From the NCBI RefSeq assembly GCF_027409185.1, contig NC_084469.1, positions 30,370,293 to 30,434,292 on the forward strand: DNA of 64,000 nt, written 5' to 3'. Positions 35,506-46,956 of this stretch are shown here, one piece after another. How positions within the stretch are numbered: the stretch's first letter is position 1; each line of letters starts with the position of its first letter. The position numbers and the translations under genes were made by a program. This DNA comes from Cynocephalus volans. Its lineage: Eukaryota; Chordata; Mammalia; Dermoptera; Cynocephalidae. The notes below the pieces were generated by a model. That model saw only the letters and a list, made by a program, of their open reading frames with translations. It made no database searches and had not been told where the DNA came from.

Positions 35506-35584
35506 GGTGTAGTGCTCAACTTGGGCAGAAAGCCTGGGAATGAGCCGTGGGGCCATGGCCAACCTTGGCTACTTAGAACAGGGG

Positions 35585-35730
35585 AGTGTTCAGGTTTGTA
35601 ACCAGCCTGCCTGGGTTCAGAATCCAGGCCCCCCACTTTCTGACTCTGTTAGCTGAAGCATGTTCGGTAAGCTGTCTGGGCCTCAGTTTCCTCCATTAGC
35701 GGGCATCTGATTGACACGCAGGAACGTGAG
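35585..35730 (+). mobile_element. MIR SINE in TRARG1 intron 2
   Basis: TGCCTGGGTTCAGAATCCAG and GCCTCAGTTTCCTCCATTAG. Confidence 0.75.
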
Positions 35731-36010
35731 AGGCAGGAGCCCACTGTCCAGGACATTAGCCTCAGTGTCATCTTATGATGTTCCTCCAGGCTCCTTCGTC
35801 CTGCTGCTGCTTGTCATTTTAGCCAGGACTCTTCCGATGGCAAAGGACAACTACTGAACTCAAACTGGCAAAGGGAATTTGTTAGCTTTCACTAAAAAGT
35901 CCAAGCATAGATTGTTCCAGGGGCTCGAACGATGTTGACAGGAATCTGTCTCACTCTTTCGTCCTGCTTTCCACTGTGTTGGCTTCATTCCTAGGCAGGA
36001 TCTCTCCTTC

Positions 36011-36156
36011 TTTTTTTTTTTTTTTTTTATCTTTTTCGTGACCGGTACTCAGCCAGTAAGTGCACTGGCCATTCCCATATAGGATCCGAACCCGCTGCGG
36101 GAGTGTCGCTGCGCTCCCAGTGCCGCACTCTCCCGAGTGCGCCACGGGCTCGGCCC
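36011..36156 (-). mobile_element. CYN-type tRNA-derived SINE, short variant
   Basis: A reverse-strand copy of the GGGCCGAGCCCGTGG... type, with a T-run at its left end (the tail). It is flanked by a perfect 15-base target-site duplication, AGGATCTCTCCTTCT, at 35997-36011 and 36157-36171. It lies in TRARG1 intron 2, antisense to the gene. Confidence 0.92.
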
Positions 36157-36538
36157 AGGATCTCTCCTTCTGATGGCAAGATGACAACCAGACGATCTAA
36201 TAGTGGCCCTAATAGTGGCACACGTTTTAATCAGTCCAGTAACTAAGCAAGGAAGAAAGTGCCTTGTTGTAACTGTCAACAGTTACAGCAAAAGTCCCAG
36301 GACTGATTCTGATTGGTCCAGTTAGGGTCACATGGCCACCTCTGAACCAATCACCAAGTTCACAGTCCTCTCACTAGCAGGAGTTTCACTAACAGCCCCA
36401 AACCAGAGTTCCCCAGTCCTGTACCTTATCCCTGTTACCATGTCCCACTAGGAAACAAAAACCCAAATCCTCAAATCAAGGGCTTGAAGACCCACCGTTC
36501 TGAGTTCTGATCTGTTGTAACTGTCCTTTTCTTTACAG

Positions 36539-36552
36539 TTCAGAAGAAATAA
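36539..36552 (+). CDS. TRARG1: TRARG1 coding exon 3 (last 14 coding bases)
   Basis: After the acceptor CTTTTCTTTACAG, TT completes codon 170 with the G of exon 2, giving Val, and Gln-Lys-Lys-stop follows. This is the VQKK end of the human protein. Intron 2 is 1,897 bases. The coding total of 522 bases (375+133+14) gives 173 residues, against 177 in human because the start has moved. The stop codon TAA lies inside an AATAAA (36548-36553). Confidence 0.9.
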
Positions 36553-38540
36553 AACTAACCAGGGAGCTGTGCTAGCAGAGGCAGGCCCTGGCCAGCTGGA
36601 CCCCTCTGAACCCACACATCCCACACACCACGGGGGAACAGGGTGGTGACTGCCAAGTTCCCACCTGTCCCTAAGTCCAAAAGCACAAACTCAGAGGGAA
36701 ACCCTTATGTCACCCCATTGTCAGTCCACATCAGATGGGACAATCTGGACGAAGGAAGGAAGGAGTGAGATGAAATTTACTGTGAAACTGGTCAGTAATG
36801 TGGTTTAATCTCATGGACACGTGCTGGCATTTTGACCCCAGTGCTCTGGCTTGTTTCTCATCCCCACAATTTCCTGGGATCTACCGAGCAGCGTCAACTG
36901 CCAGATGAGAAGAAAGCCAGCCCCACGAACAAGACAAACTCTGACGGGGACAGAAGCAGCACTGTCCCTTTGTGTCTGGGACCAGGAGCAAAGACGTGGG
37001 ACTTTATATTTTGCATTTTCCTTGAGGGGAGCAACCAGACTGCTTGCATGCTTTGTGCCACCTGCCTGCTGTGATCCCAGCCAGTGAAGCTGCTGCTCAG
37101 CAATGTCCTGGGGCCCCAGGGCACACGGGGTGTGCAGCTGCCCTGGAAAGAGGCAACAGCCACACTTCACTCCCCTGTCGCAAGGCAGAGGCACTGAGGG
37201 GCATGTGGGTGAAGACAGGTATGGGGACAGCTCAACCCGCACACCTCTTCCCAAACTTTTCAGCTGAGGACTCTGGTCCCAGTGCGTCTTTCAGGACAAT
37301 GCAGCCTGCCTTCTGCTGCATACCTGTGCTGTGGCCTGTGCACCAACCAAGAGCTCCTGGGACCCAACCAGGCCAAAGGCCTGAGCTCTCGTCCTGCCAT
37401 GGCCTCCTTGAAGGTCTGAGTACAAGCTCGTGGCCCATGTAGAACAGCTCGGGTGACACCCAGCTTCAGGTGCCCAGCCCAGCCCCATCTGATGCTCTGT
37501 GCTTGGCTCCGTGCCCCTTGCCATCCACACACAGCGGAGGCTTTCCCTGGAGGAGGCTTTGGGACCATCCCATGGGCTCCCAGGCTGTTGGGGGTGTTTG
37601 TCCCGCCTGTAAGGGAGTGGGCCAGAGAGATTTAATGAAGATTTGTTGTTTCTCAGGTCTAGGGAGTCCCAAGACAGAGGGAAGGACTTGGCTGAAGGGT
37701 CCAGTCTACCGGGGGTTGGGGGGAGTGGTAGGTTTGGGAATACACTCCTGTGCCTGGAGGCAGGGGGCTGGTTGCCATGGCCTCTGTGTATTAGGATCTA
37801 ATGGGACACCAGAAAGGAGCTGAGCAGGGCCCTCGGCCTCCTCCCTGGTTTTTGGCCCATGATTCTCCCCAGGCTTCTCCCTGACACAGGCTTTACCTAC
37901 AGGGGCCTCTCCTGCCTGCCCAGCTGGCTTTGGCATCATGGGTTAGTAGCTCTTTCTGCAGGAGAGACTTATGGTCCTGCCTGCGGCTGTGGCTCTGAGC
38001 CTTCCAGACAGGGCCCATGTGACCACCGGGAGGGCAGGAGTTCAGGGCCCAGGGGTGCTGGGCAGATCCCTCTGGGGCTGGTGCTCCTGTCAGTCTCCCA
38101 CCTGGGGAATAAACTCCAACTTCTCCCAGTCCTAAAGCAGGGACCAGTTGGGTTCACTTTATGGGATTCTTGAGGCCATAATAGAGATGCCCCTGTTTGT
38201 TGGCAGGGGGGCGGGTGGGGGAAGGTATGAGCCCAGAATATTTGTGTCACCATGAGGTCAGGTCAGGTCAAGAGAGACATGAGGTCTGTGTCATCGGCTC
38301 TGGGAGGAGGGGCCATGAGTGGGTGGTCTCCTGGCAGGCCCCAGGGGTCCCCAGCTTCAGCAACCCAGGGAGAAGAGAGAAATGAACCAGACAGTTTAGG
38401 GGTAGTCACGTGGGGAACATGATGCCAAGGTGGGACTCTGCAGCCTCTGTGTGCCCTCGGAGGTCTCATAGGCCCAGGCCTCCCCTGCCCCCGCCCCCCC
38501 AGTCACACCAGACAGATAAGCACCCCGTGCACTCCCTATG

Positions 38541-38546
38541 CGCACG

Positions 38547-38595
<49 letters not shown>
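38541..38595. repeat. (CG)n(CA)n microsatellite
   Basis: CGCACGCGCGCGCG followed by about 20 CA units, in the probable TRARG1 3' UTR. Confidence 0.97.
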
Positions 38596-38597
<2 letters not shown>

Positions 38598-39060
38598 ATT
38601 CACACTCCACACCCAGAACAGTCGAGGGCCCTGCTTAGGTGAAGCACCAGCACATGGCCCCAGGAACGGGCACAGCTGGAACGTTCTTCCATCCAGGCAA
38701 GAACAGCTCAGGAGCTTTCTAGTGGTGCCAGGGACAGAGCTCAGAGGCCCCCAGAGGCCCACCTCTCAGCAAAGAGGAGGAGGAAGCTGGGGGCCCTGGA
38801 GGGAAAGCCATCCCGGATGAGAGAAGACTGTGAGGAGGGTCCCTGCAGCTCCTGCCCCACAGGCAGCTGGCATCCCCAGTGGCCCTGGTGACCCTGCTCC
38901 GTCTTGGGTCTGGCCACCAGGTGCATGAACACAGTGGTTTCCTGGCTCAGGGCACTGGCCCAGCCCCTCCCCATGTCCCACAGGGAGCAGCAAGAATGAT
39001 CCCTCACCTCCACCTCACCACTGCACCAGTGACTCCTCTGCATTTCTTAGCATGGAAAGA

Positions 39061-39066
39061 AATAAA
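39061..39066 (+). terminator. TRARG1: Candidate TRARG1 polyadenylation signal AATAAA
   Basis: A canonical AATAAA followed, about 35 bases on, by a GT-rich downstream element. It is preferred over the AATAAA that overlaps the stop codon and the one near 38109, which lack such an element. Confidence 0.5.
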
Positions 39067-39394
39067 GCTGAACACACGTGCTCACCTCCAGCCTGGGTGT
39101 TTGTGCTGCTGCGGTCAAGGGGGTTTTGCAGGCAGGGCAGGAGTCCACTCAGCCTGCAGGCCCCCAGGGTCGGGTTGGGAACTGGGCACTGGGAGCCTGG
39201 GCAAACTGGGGCCCCATGGCAGCTTGAGGTGTTCCTCTGCGCAAGTCACTTGTCTTCCCTGGGCCTCAGTTTCTCCAGCTGTACAAGTGGCTGACATCAA
39301 TCCCATCTTCCCTCAGTTGTTCTTTAGGCATAGAGCTCAGGTGTGGAGAGAAGAGGGCAGGAAACCCACACTTGCTGGCTCCTGGCATGTGCTG

Positions 39395-39545
39395 GGCATT
39401 TACACACACTGACAAATCCACGGCGGTCCTAGGGGGAGACTAGCATCATTATCCCTGGGTTCAGATTGGTAAACTGAGGCTCTGAGAGGTTCAGGGACTT
39501 AATCCAAGGTCACAGGCCTGGCACATAGAAGGTACTGAATGTTAG
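39395..39545 (-). mobile_element. MIR SINE fragment
   Basis: GGTAAACTGAGGCTCTGAGA, then CCAAGGTCACAGG. Confidence 0.75.
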
Positions 39546-39909
39546 TGAACTGACCTGATCCCTAGGCCTGTCTGACCCCAGAATTGGCTTCTTGCCACCA
39601 TGCTTTGCTGTCAGGAAAGGAAGAGCCCCACGGGAGGAAGGTGAGGGTTAGTTGTTTGGGGGTGGGGGTGAGACAGGGGGACCCATTTTCCATCAAGTGA
39701 TGTGAAGCAGGCAGGGGTTGCTTTACTGTGGAAGGTGGCAAGGGCCTGAGGAGGGCAGGCCACAGAGGGAGGTGGGCATGGGCAGAGCCACCCGGCGGGG
39801 CGGACAGCACCGGGGGCAGGAGGCTGAGAAGGGGGGGGCTGGGATGGGCAGAGGAGAGTGAAGGAGGGTCCCAGGACCCAAGAGGCGGCAGAGCAGAGCC
39901 GATCAGGAC

Positions 39910-40020
39910 GTGGGAGCTGGAGCCAGCGCACCTGTGTTCAAATCCTGCCTGGCCACTTGTTAGCTGAGTCCCGTTGGGGGAGCTCCTGAGCCTCTCTGCA
40001 CCTCACCAAATCGGAACATG
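39910..40020 (+). mobile_element. MIR SINE fragment
   Basis: CTGTGTTCAAATCCTGCCTG, then GCCACTTGTTAGCTGAGTCC. Confidence 0.75.
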
Positions 40021-40489
40021 TGGCCTCCAGTGAGGTGAGCCCTGCAGACTCCAGGAGCCACTGGGGCTCCCGCTCAGGCTGACCCCCGAGGTGAGCCAAT
40101 CGGTTGAGACCAGACAACGTGCTGGGCTGCGTGTCCATTGGGCCTAATGACCTGTCCAGGCCAGAGCCCCCAGTTCCTGTCTCCATCTGTGCACAGAGGG
40201 CTGCCCCCCACATCAAGGTCTGAGGGAGAGTTAACCAACTGTCCCTATAGTACCCCCCCCCCACCCATCTGCAGCTGATTCTGACCGCTGTGGCCCTGGC
40301 TTTGCTCCCCGTGGAGGGATGAGCGGGAGGACCCCCAGGTTGGCCTCCCACACTCCCTGAGAGCCACGCCCGAGCCAGCAGGAACCGACTGCATGCGTCA
40401 CCTCATCTCATGAGTCCATTCAACTCAGTTTCATTCAATTCAACAAGCGCCCTCCCCGTGCAGGCCCGGGGCCAGCCATGGGCGCGCAG

Positions 40490-40735
40490 AGGTGAGTCAG
40501 ACCCATGCGCTGGCTTTAAAGAGCTCCCGAGCTAGTGAGGAAGGCAGGCGCTGATGGCGTGGCGGATGCTGTGACAGGGTGTCAGTGCCGCAGTGGCACT
40601 CCTGGGCTGGGCCCCCTCCCTCCCTCCTTCCACAAGCTGGCACTAAGCACCTACTATGTGCCAGGCCCGGCACTGGCCCCTGGGGACACAAAGATGAACA
40701 AGGACAGGCTTCCCGAAGCATTCGATGGCTGACGT
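40490..40735 (-). mobile_element. L2 3'-end fragment
   Basis: CACCTACTATGTGCCAGGCC, then GGGGACACAAAGATGAACA: the reverse of the L2 terminus. Confidence 0.55.
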
Positions 40736-40959
40736 CAAGGACAAGCTCTGTGGCAGGAAGGGGCGGTTTGTGGCTGGAGGCGGTGGTGAGCACTGGGGCA
40801 GCTGAGGCTTAGGGAGCCAACCCTGGGGGTTGAGAGGGCTGTCCTCGGAGGTCAGGGGAGCCACCGAGCAGGAAGATGGGCTCCGGCGGGGGTAACGCGT
40901 TAGTGGAGATTCCTCCTGGCCCGAGCAGAGGGCAGGGAGCGCTTCCTGTGGGCCCCGTG

Positions 40960-41105
40960 CTGGGCTCCCTGGTTCGTGAGAATGATCTCACTTAATCCTC
41001 ACAGCGCCACCGCCACCGCCACCGTGAGGGATCATCCCCTTTTCCTGAGAAGAAATGAAACTTAAATCCATTGTCTTTCCTGAGCTCATACAGTCCAGAA
41101 ATAGT
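40960..41105 (-). mobile_element. MIR SINE fragment with CCACCG expansion
   Basis: ATCTCACTTAATCCTCACAG, then a short CCACCG repeat and CTGAGAAGAAATGAAAC. Confidence 0.65.
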
Positions 41106-41747
41106 GAAGCAGGACAGTCCTTCGAGGGCATGCTTTGGTGACAGGAGCCTCTCCAGGCCGTAGAAACCCTGCAAGCTGTTCCAAGGGAGTTGGCCATGGA
41201 TGGCACTGCCTGGCACGTGACAGTCATATTTCTCTGCAGCCTTTTGCTCCAGTGCTGTATCACTGTGATCTTTCCAAAGCCATTTTAAGCAACACCGGGG
41301 GGTCGGAATTAAGATGAAATGCCACCAATGTAATGCGACCAATTGAAAAACACTCACGTGAACAGGCACCTTCTACACAGGGCACTGTCGGCGGCAGCCA
41401 CACCGCTTTACTGCCCGGCTTGCTGGACAGAAAGTTTCTTTGGCATCATTTGTCAGACACGATCTCATTTCATAAATTTAAAAGGAGATTGTGGGGAGGA
41501 CAAGTGTTTTGGAATCAGTAGGGAATTCCAAAATCCCACACTGGGACAAGGGGCCTCTGACTCCCCATCTGTAAACGGGTCTCTGTACGCCCGTGGGGCT
41601 CAGAGGCCCAATGGCCCATGGGTGTGAGAAGACAGAGCTAGGTACAGTGAGGGACAAGCATGACACTGTCCTGTGGCACAGCCTTTCGCACACGGGCAGG
41701 CCCTGGGCTCTCCTGGGCCTTGGTCTCCTCACGTAAAGGAGTGAGTG

Positions 41748-41802
41748 GGTCTAGATCAGGCTTCTCAATCCCGGCCGCACACTGGAACCACCTGGAGCTT
41801 TA
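41748..41802 (-). mobile_element. MER5-type repeat, part left of the L1
   Basis: GGCTTCTCAATCCCGGCCGC and CTGGAACCACCTGGAG match the left end of MER5A. The rest resumes after the L1 at 42517. Confidence 0.7.
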
Positions 41803-42516
41803 TTATTTTTTAGTTTTTATTTTTTTAAATTTTGCTTTATCAACATACAGTGTAGTTGATTTTCTTGTCCCTTTACTGATTCCTCCCTCCCCTCCCCCTC
41901 CCACCCATCAACATCGTATCTGTTCACTTGTCTTAACAAGTTCAAGGAATTGTTGTGATTGTTGTGTCTTCCCCACTCCCCTCCCTGTTTGTTTGTGTAT
42001 TTATTTATTTATTTTTAGCACCCACAAATAAGTGAGAACATGTGGTATTTCTCTTTTTGTGTCTGACTTATTTCACTTAATATAATTTTCTCTAAGTCCA
42101 TCCATCTTGCTGCAAATAGTAGTATTTCATTCTTTTTTATAGCAGAGTAGAATTCCATTGTGTAGATATACCACAGTTTCCTTATCCACTCATCTGATGA
42201 TGGACATTTGGGCTGGTTCCAACTCTTGGCTATTGTAAACAGTGCTACAATGAACACTGGAGAACAGGTATCCCTTTGACATGATGATTTCCATTCCTCC
42301 GGGTATATTCCCAGCAGTGCAATAGCTGGGTCATATGGTAGATGTATCTGTAATTGTTTGAGGAACCTCCAAACCATTTTCCATAAAGGCTGCACCATGC
42401 TCAGTCCCACCAACAGTGTAGGAGGGTTCCTTTTTCTCTGCAACCTCATCAGCACTTATCATTCTCAGTCTTTTGGATATTAGCCATACTGACTGGACTG
42501 AGATGGTGTCTCACTT
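41803..42516 (-). mobile_element. 5'-truncated L1 (end of ORF2 plus 3' UTR)
   Basis: The reverse strand translates to a degenerate ORF2 C-terminus with the familiar PYDPAIALLGIYP, WNQPKCPSSDEWI and YTMEFYSAIKKNE words (42015-42455). It is flanked by TGGAGCTTTA (41793) and GGGAGCTTTA (42517), so it inserted into an older MER5-type element. It is not functional. Confidence 0.92.
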
Positions 42517-42655
42517 GGGAGCTTTAAAAATTCCTGACACCTGGGTGCCACTCCTAGCCATCTGGCTTAATTGGTCTGGGGTGTGGCCTGCACTCCGGGA
42601 GTTTTAAAAGCTTTCCAGGTGATCCAACGGTCATTCGAGGCTGGGAGCCACTGGT
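42517..42655 (-). mobile_element. MER5-type repeat, part right of the L1
   Basis: It contains CACCTGGGTGCCACTCCTAG, TTCCAGGTGATCC and GGGAGCCACTGGTCTAGA, the other half of the MER5A split by the L1. Confidence 0.7.
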
Positions 42656-42664
42656 CTAGACTCT

Positions 42665-42800
42665 AGAGTCTCGCTACTCAAAGTGCGGTCCTGGGCCCAT
42701 CAGCATGGGCATCACCCCGAGCTGTCAGAAAGGCCGACTCTCAGGCTGCACCCTCCCCTCATCACTGGAATCTGCCCTGTAACAAGATCCTCCGGAGGCT
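42665..42800 (+). mobile_element. Second MER5-type repeat
   Basis: CTACTCAAAGTGCGGTCC, TCAGCATGGGCATCACC and TCTCAGGCTGCACC fit MER5. Confidence 0.65.
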
Positions 42801-42960
42801 CACAGGCACTTCCAAGTTGGACACGCTCTGGCACAGGTGCCTGAAGCCGCCGCCTCTGGCCATCAGTCGCTGCTGCTCAGGAGTGGCCAGCTTTGCCGCA
42901 GTCTCGGAAAGGTAGAGCCATGGAACCAGGGAGTCCTTTATCTCCCCTCTGTAAAGAATT

Positions 42961-42982
42961 TCCTCCCTCCCTCCCTCCCTCC
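42961..42982. repeat. (CCTC)n microsatellite
   Basis: Five CCTC units. Confidence 0.9.
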
Positions 42983-43066
42983 AAGGTTTATTGTAACAAA
43001 CCAAGAAAATCTAGGTAATACTAAGAAAAGAGAAGGCCAAGAGAAACCCCAGATAAGTTTGAGGGG

Positions 43067-43601
43067 TGTTGGGAAAATATAGGAAAAATGGTCAGGGCTC
43101 CTCAGATGTTCAGAATCTTGCTGAGCATTTGATGTAAATAGGCCTATGTGCTCAGGTGTTCCTTGGTTATCCTCTAGAGTAATTGTGCATGTGCACCCAG
43201 GTGTCCTGGGTTATGGCCTTAAATATAAGGATGAGTGGCTCTGTTCCATGGTGCCTCCCATCCCTGGGATGCCTCCTGTTGGGGGGTGGGCATGGGGAGG
43301 CTGCTGCTGGAGGCTGCTGCTGGTGCTCCTGGGACCCTCTGCAAGGCCACTGCCAGGCCTGTAAGCTGCTGTCACTGAGGAAGCTGAGGACTGAGCTCAG
43401 GTCATCTGCCAACAGCTCCTGGAATCCTTCCCAATTACCTAGCATGGACCTGCATGTGAGGGGTCTGGTGACCCAGTCTGTACAATGGGTTTGGAGGGTC
43501 TGAGCCCTAGCCCTGACAATATAAATGGAAACAGTATAACTAAAATAATAACTGAAATAATGAAATATTTTGGCTTTAGTTATGATTTGCCTTACTTTAC
43601 A
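43067..43601 (+). mobile_element. Solo LTR, copy 1 of an unnamed endogenous retroviral family
   Basis: It starts TGTTGGGAAAATA and ends TTACTTTACA, so it has TG...CA termini, with GGGG-type flanks (AGGGG / GGGGG) as a probable 5-base duplication. It aligns along its length with the copy at 59031. A TATA-like AAATATAAGG lies at 43221, and a CTG-rich middle (GCTGCTGCTGG) follows. No gag, pol or env sequence is attached. Confidence 0.8.
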
Positions 43602-43832
43602 GGGGGCCTCACAGCACAAGAGGCCCACACCCCACTTCTCAGCATGTTTTCCTGTGAGGCTGCAGGCCAGGTGGGGGGGGGGGTGAATGTGTCCCCAAAT
43701 CACAATTCCCGAGGAATTGTGGATCTTCTGGAACCTGCCTAGGGATGGAGGAAAGCCAAGCAGTGTCTTAGAGCTGCTTGGATGGAAACTTCTACTCACA
43801 ACCAAAATTAACACCCTGGGTTCTCCTGAATC

Positions 43833-44182
43833 TGCTGGGAAAATATAGAAAAATGGTCAGGGCCCCTTGCCTAGCATCTAATGTAAATATGCACGTGTGC
43901 CCAGGTGTTCTTTGTTGTCTAATGTGATTTCACGTGTGCACCCAGGTATTTTGGGTTATGGACTTAAATAGAAAGGACTAATGGCTCTGATACAGGGTGC
44001 TTCCTGGGACACTCCGGGAAGCCACTAGGGTGACTGCTCCTAGCTCTGAATAAAGCCCATTAATTTTTCACCCATGGCTCCCAGGACCTTTTCCTATTGC
44101 CTAGCTCATAGACCTGCATGTGGAGGGTTTGTGACCCAGACTGTAAAACGGACTTGAAGGGTCTGTGAGCCCTAGCTTTACA
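43833..44182 (+). mobile_element. Solo LTR, copy 3, shorter subfamily
   Basis: TGCTGGGAAAATA to CTAGCTTTACA, in the same orientation as copy 1 and 231 bases after it. It lacks the CTG-rich middle and the AT-rich 3' part of copies 1 and 2, but keeps the TATA-like region (about 43961) and has an AATAAA at 44049. The flanking duplication is not clear (GAATC / GTCTC). The stretch between copies 1 and 3 is not recognisably retroviral. Confidence 0.7.
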
Positions 44183-44827
44183 GTCTCCTCCTCCCAGACT
44201 CTAGTCCTAGAGCAAGAGGGGAAGGGACCTTGAGAAACTATGATGTCTCTTGCACCCCTGTCCTGGGGCAGGAATTCCTACTCCCAGGGTTGGCTTAGGT
44301 TCCTGTGGTTCCTCTGTGCTGACTGCAAAATGACACCCCCCCCCCCATTGGCAGAGGAAGTACAGAAATGGCAAAAGCATCTCCTTCCTGGGATGTTTGC
44401 AGCCGGGGCACCCAGCCTGGCACGCTGTGAGCATCTGGATCTCAGAGGCCTAGGCACCACTTGAGTAGGGCACAACCTGCATAGCTTTCCCGGGCAGGGC
44501 TGCCCATACCACCCTGTTGGGAGTGGGCTGTGGAGAGTCTGCCCTGGAGCTGGCTGGCAGTAGAGCAAGTCCTGGAAGCTAGACCCACCCAGGGCTTCTG
44601 CCTCCTGCATTATTGATCTGCTGCCCGGTTGTGGCCATGAATAATTCATCAGGGGAAGGAAGCGCTGAGGATTGCAGACTAGAGGCATCCCGGCTCCCCC
44701 GACCAGGCTCTCAGGGTTTATTCCTCTTTGCTTAATGGGCTTCCAAGGTGGAGGCCATGATGAATCTCAAGTTTCTCCTCCTGTTCACGGGGCAGGCCCA
44801 GGAAAGGCCTCGCAGGTTTGGAATTGC

Positions 44828-44853
44828 AAAAACAAACAAACAAACAAACAAAC
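44828..44853. repeat. (AAAC)n microsatellite
   Basis: About six AAAC units. Confidence 0.93.
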
Positions 44854-44924
44854 CCTCCAGCCTAACCAGGACTGAGCTGCCCACAGCCCCTGGACCAGGG
44901 TGCCCTGTCCTTGCCACACTCCTG

Positions 44925-45035
44925 GTCATCTGGTACTCAGACAGCCTGAGTTCAAACGCTGACGATTTTAAATTCTCTGAGGTTCCACTTCCTCACTGGG
45001 TACAAATAGAATGATAATATTAGGTGGATTGAATC
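44925..45035 (+). mobile_element. MIR SINE fragment
   Basis: CAGACAGCCTGAGTTCAAAC and CCACTTCCTCACTGGGTAC. Confidence 0.6.
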
Positions 45036-46887
45036 ATGCATGGGAAGAACCTACATCACCCTGACCTGAAGCATGAGTTGTTATTGTTGTTGATGTTATT
45101 TAAAATAAACGATGGCTTCTTCCATTGTTGCCACGGTCTTGGGGAGGAGGAGAGCGCTGGACTGCTGATGGGCCTGCTTTGGGTGGGGATGTTGTCAGAG
45201 CTTCAGGAGAGTGCACGCAGTGAGGGTGGGCGATGGCCCATCTGGGGCACATCTTGGTGGGGCTAGCAGCAAGGAGGGGCAGGGGTGGAGGTGGGAGGAC
45301 ATCAACAGAATTATCCAGAATCCTACAATGATTTTCCCTCCCTGATCAGACTTTTCCAAACTACCGTCTCAGGGCCCTCAAAGCAGCTTGGAAAGACAGT
45401 GGAACACCAGGACATTGCTGGGGGTGGCAGGCGTCGGAGTAGACCAGTTCAGCCCTGATGTGCTGGGGATCTTGGGCTCAGTTCTGTTCAATGGTTCCAT
45501 CTAACACACATTAAGTGTAATGTAGGATGTGTGCATCTCAAGCCAAACTCAGGTACGCAAGAAATGTTTTCTTTATGACCAAATTTAATTTCTCCTTTAC
45601 TGCCATTGTGCCAGGTGGCAGAGACTCCAGCCCAGTCAGTTCAGATTCCTTCCCCCTTCCCTGAGGGTTACAGCAGGCTGAGGTGTTGTCGAGCACCTGA
45701 GTGGCAACAGTCTGGTCCTCGCTGTTGTCACCAAGATATCCTCACCCTTAGTCCCTGGGATGGCTGCTGAGTTGACTTTGGTCCCCCAACGTTAGTCACA
45801 ACCCTTGCTCAGGGTCAAGGTCCTGGAGGGAAAGTGCAGGGCTAATCGTACAGCGATGTCAGAGAGGCCAGCTAGAGCACCCGGCAGTGCCTGTGCGGTT
45901 ATTAATCCCTTGTTATACAGGTCACTTAATGACACTGTGGGGGGGTTGACTGATTGCTCCTTTAATATGACAAACACCATTTAAAGAAGGAGGAAAAAGT
46001 CAGATCAGTAGTATCTAATATAGAAACAAACATGGACTCTAGTTCAGTCCAATCCTACAAACTCTTACTGAAGACTCCAATGTGCCAGCCCATGAGGTGG
46101 GCACGGGGGGCAGGGTGGGGAAGTGGGAAATGTAGGGCAGTGGACAAGCATCACCTGGAGTCCCCAGGGAGGTGTGGGGAGCCAGCTGATGGCCATGCTG
46201 TGACCACCCCAACAGGAGGACATGCCTCAGTCCTGTGGTTGGGAAAGGGGATTCTACAGAAAAGGGCTGTCATCAAACAGATCAGGAAAACACGGAATTA
46301 AATCAAGCTAAATACAGTGGTTTGACTGTAAGACTTCTCAGAGCCTTTAATACGCTGACGAGCATTGTGAATCTCCAAGAAAGCATAGATACGCAGTTTT
46401 TCTGAAATTTAATGGGCTGCCAAGTCCCTTCTTTGCAGGACATTTTCTTCTAAACCTACCTTAGAATTGTTGACCCAAGCATCTCCTTATGTTATTAAAA
46501 ACTCTTTGTAAACATCCTTTTTTTAAAACTAGGATATGCACATTTATTTGTTCAAATAACAAATACATAAGCTGAGTAACAGAGGAATAATAAAATACTC
46601 TGTAGAAAGTAGGGCTTCAAATTTTCACAAAAACTGGAGAGTAAAACATTAAAATTTACATGTTTCATTTTATAAACTCTACAATTATTTGAAATAGCTC
46701 TTGAAAGTCTTCCAAAAGCATGCAAATATCAAATTAATTTCAACAGAGGAAGATGAATAAATCAAAGGCAAATTAATTGCTAAGCAAATCAACAAGTCCA
46801 CTTAATAAAAAGAAATCAAGAACAGAAATTAAATATCTAAGTATAGCAAGATAAATTGCATAAAAAAATAAAACAATATAAACACAA

Positions 46888-46956
46888 GGGCACTTCAAAA
46901 AGTTCATGGAAAAAAGAATTGAAAGAAAATGGAAATCTTTCCATGAACTTTTTTGT
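46888..46956. mobile_element. Palindromic mariner-like MITE
   Basis: A short element beginning GGGCACTTCAAAAAGTTCATGG. Inverted ends AAAAAGTTCATGGAAA (46897-46912) and TTTCCATGAACTTTTTT (46938-46954) enclose about 25 bases. The right terminus is worn (GAAGTGCCC is lost). It resembles Tc1/mariner MITEs whose ends read CTTCAAAAAGTTCATGG. Confidence 0.75.

Larger units (their letters stand above)
36553..39085 (+). other. TRARG1: Probable TRARG1 3' UTR
   Basis: No coding sequence is seen from the TRARG1 stop to about 39.08 kb. An AATAAA at 38109-38114 and another at 39061-39066 are candidates for the end; the second is followed within 30 bases by a TG-rich stretch (GGGTGTTTGTGCTGCTG), which makes it the better one. 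The UTR would be about 2.5 kb, the usual scale for this gene. It carries a CA microsatellite at 38541. Confidence 0.5.
44183..46870. other. Intergenic, no gene seen
   Basis: It holds an AAAC microsatellite, a MIR fragment and unassigned DNA, becoming AT-rich after 46.3 kb. Confidence 0.6.

Noticed and set aside
42015-42455. 146-codon minus-strand frame with retroelement similarity
   Set aside because: It is a degenerate L1 ORF2 C-terminus in a 5'-truncated copy, not a host gene.
43167-43814. 215-codon minus-strand frame
   Set aside because: It runs through an LTR in antisense and through unique DNA. It has no family resemblance and is a chance frame.
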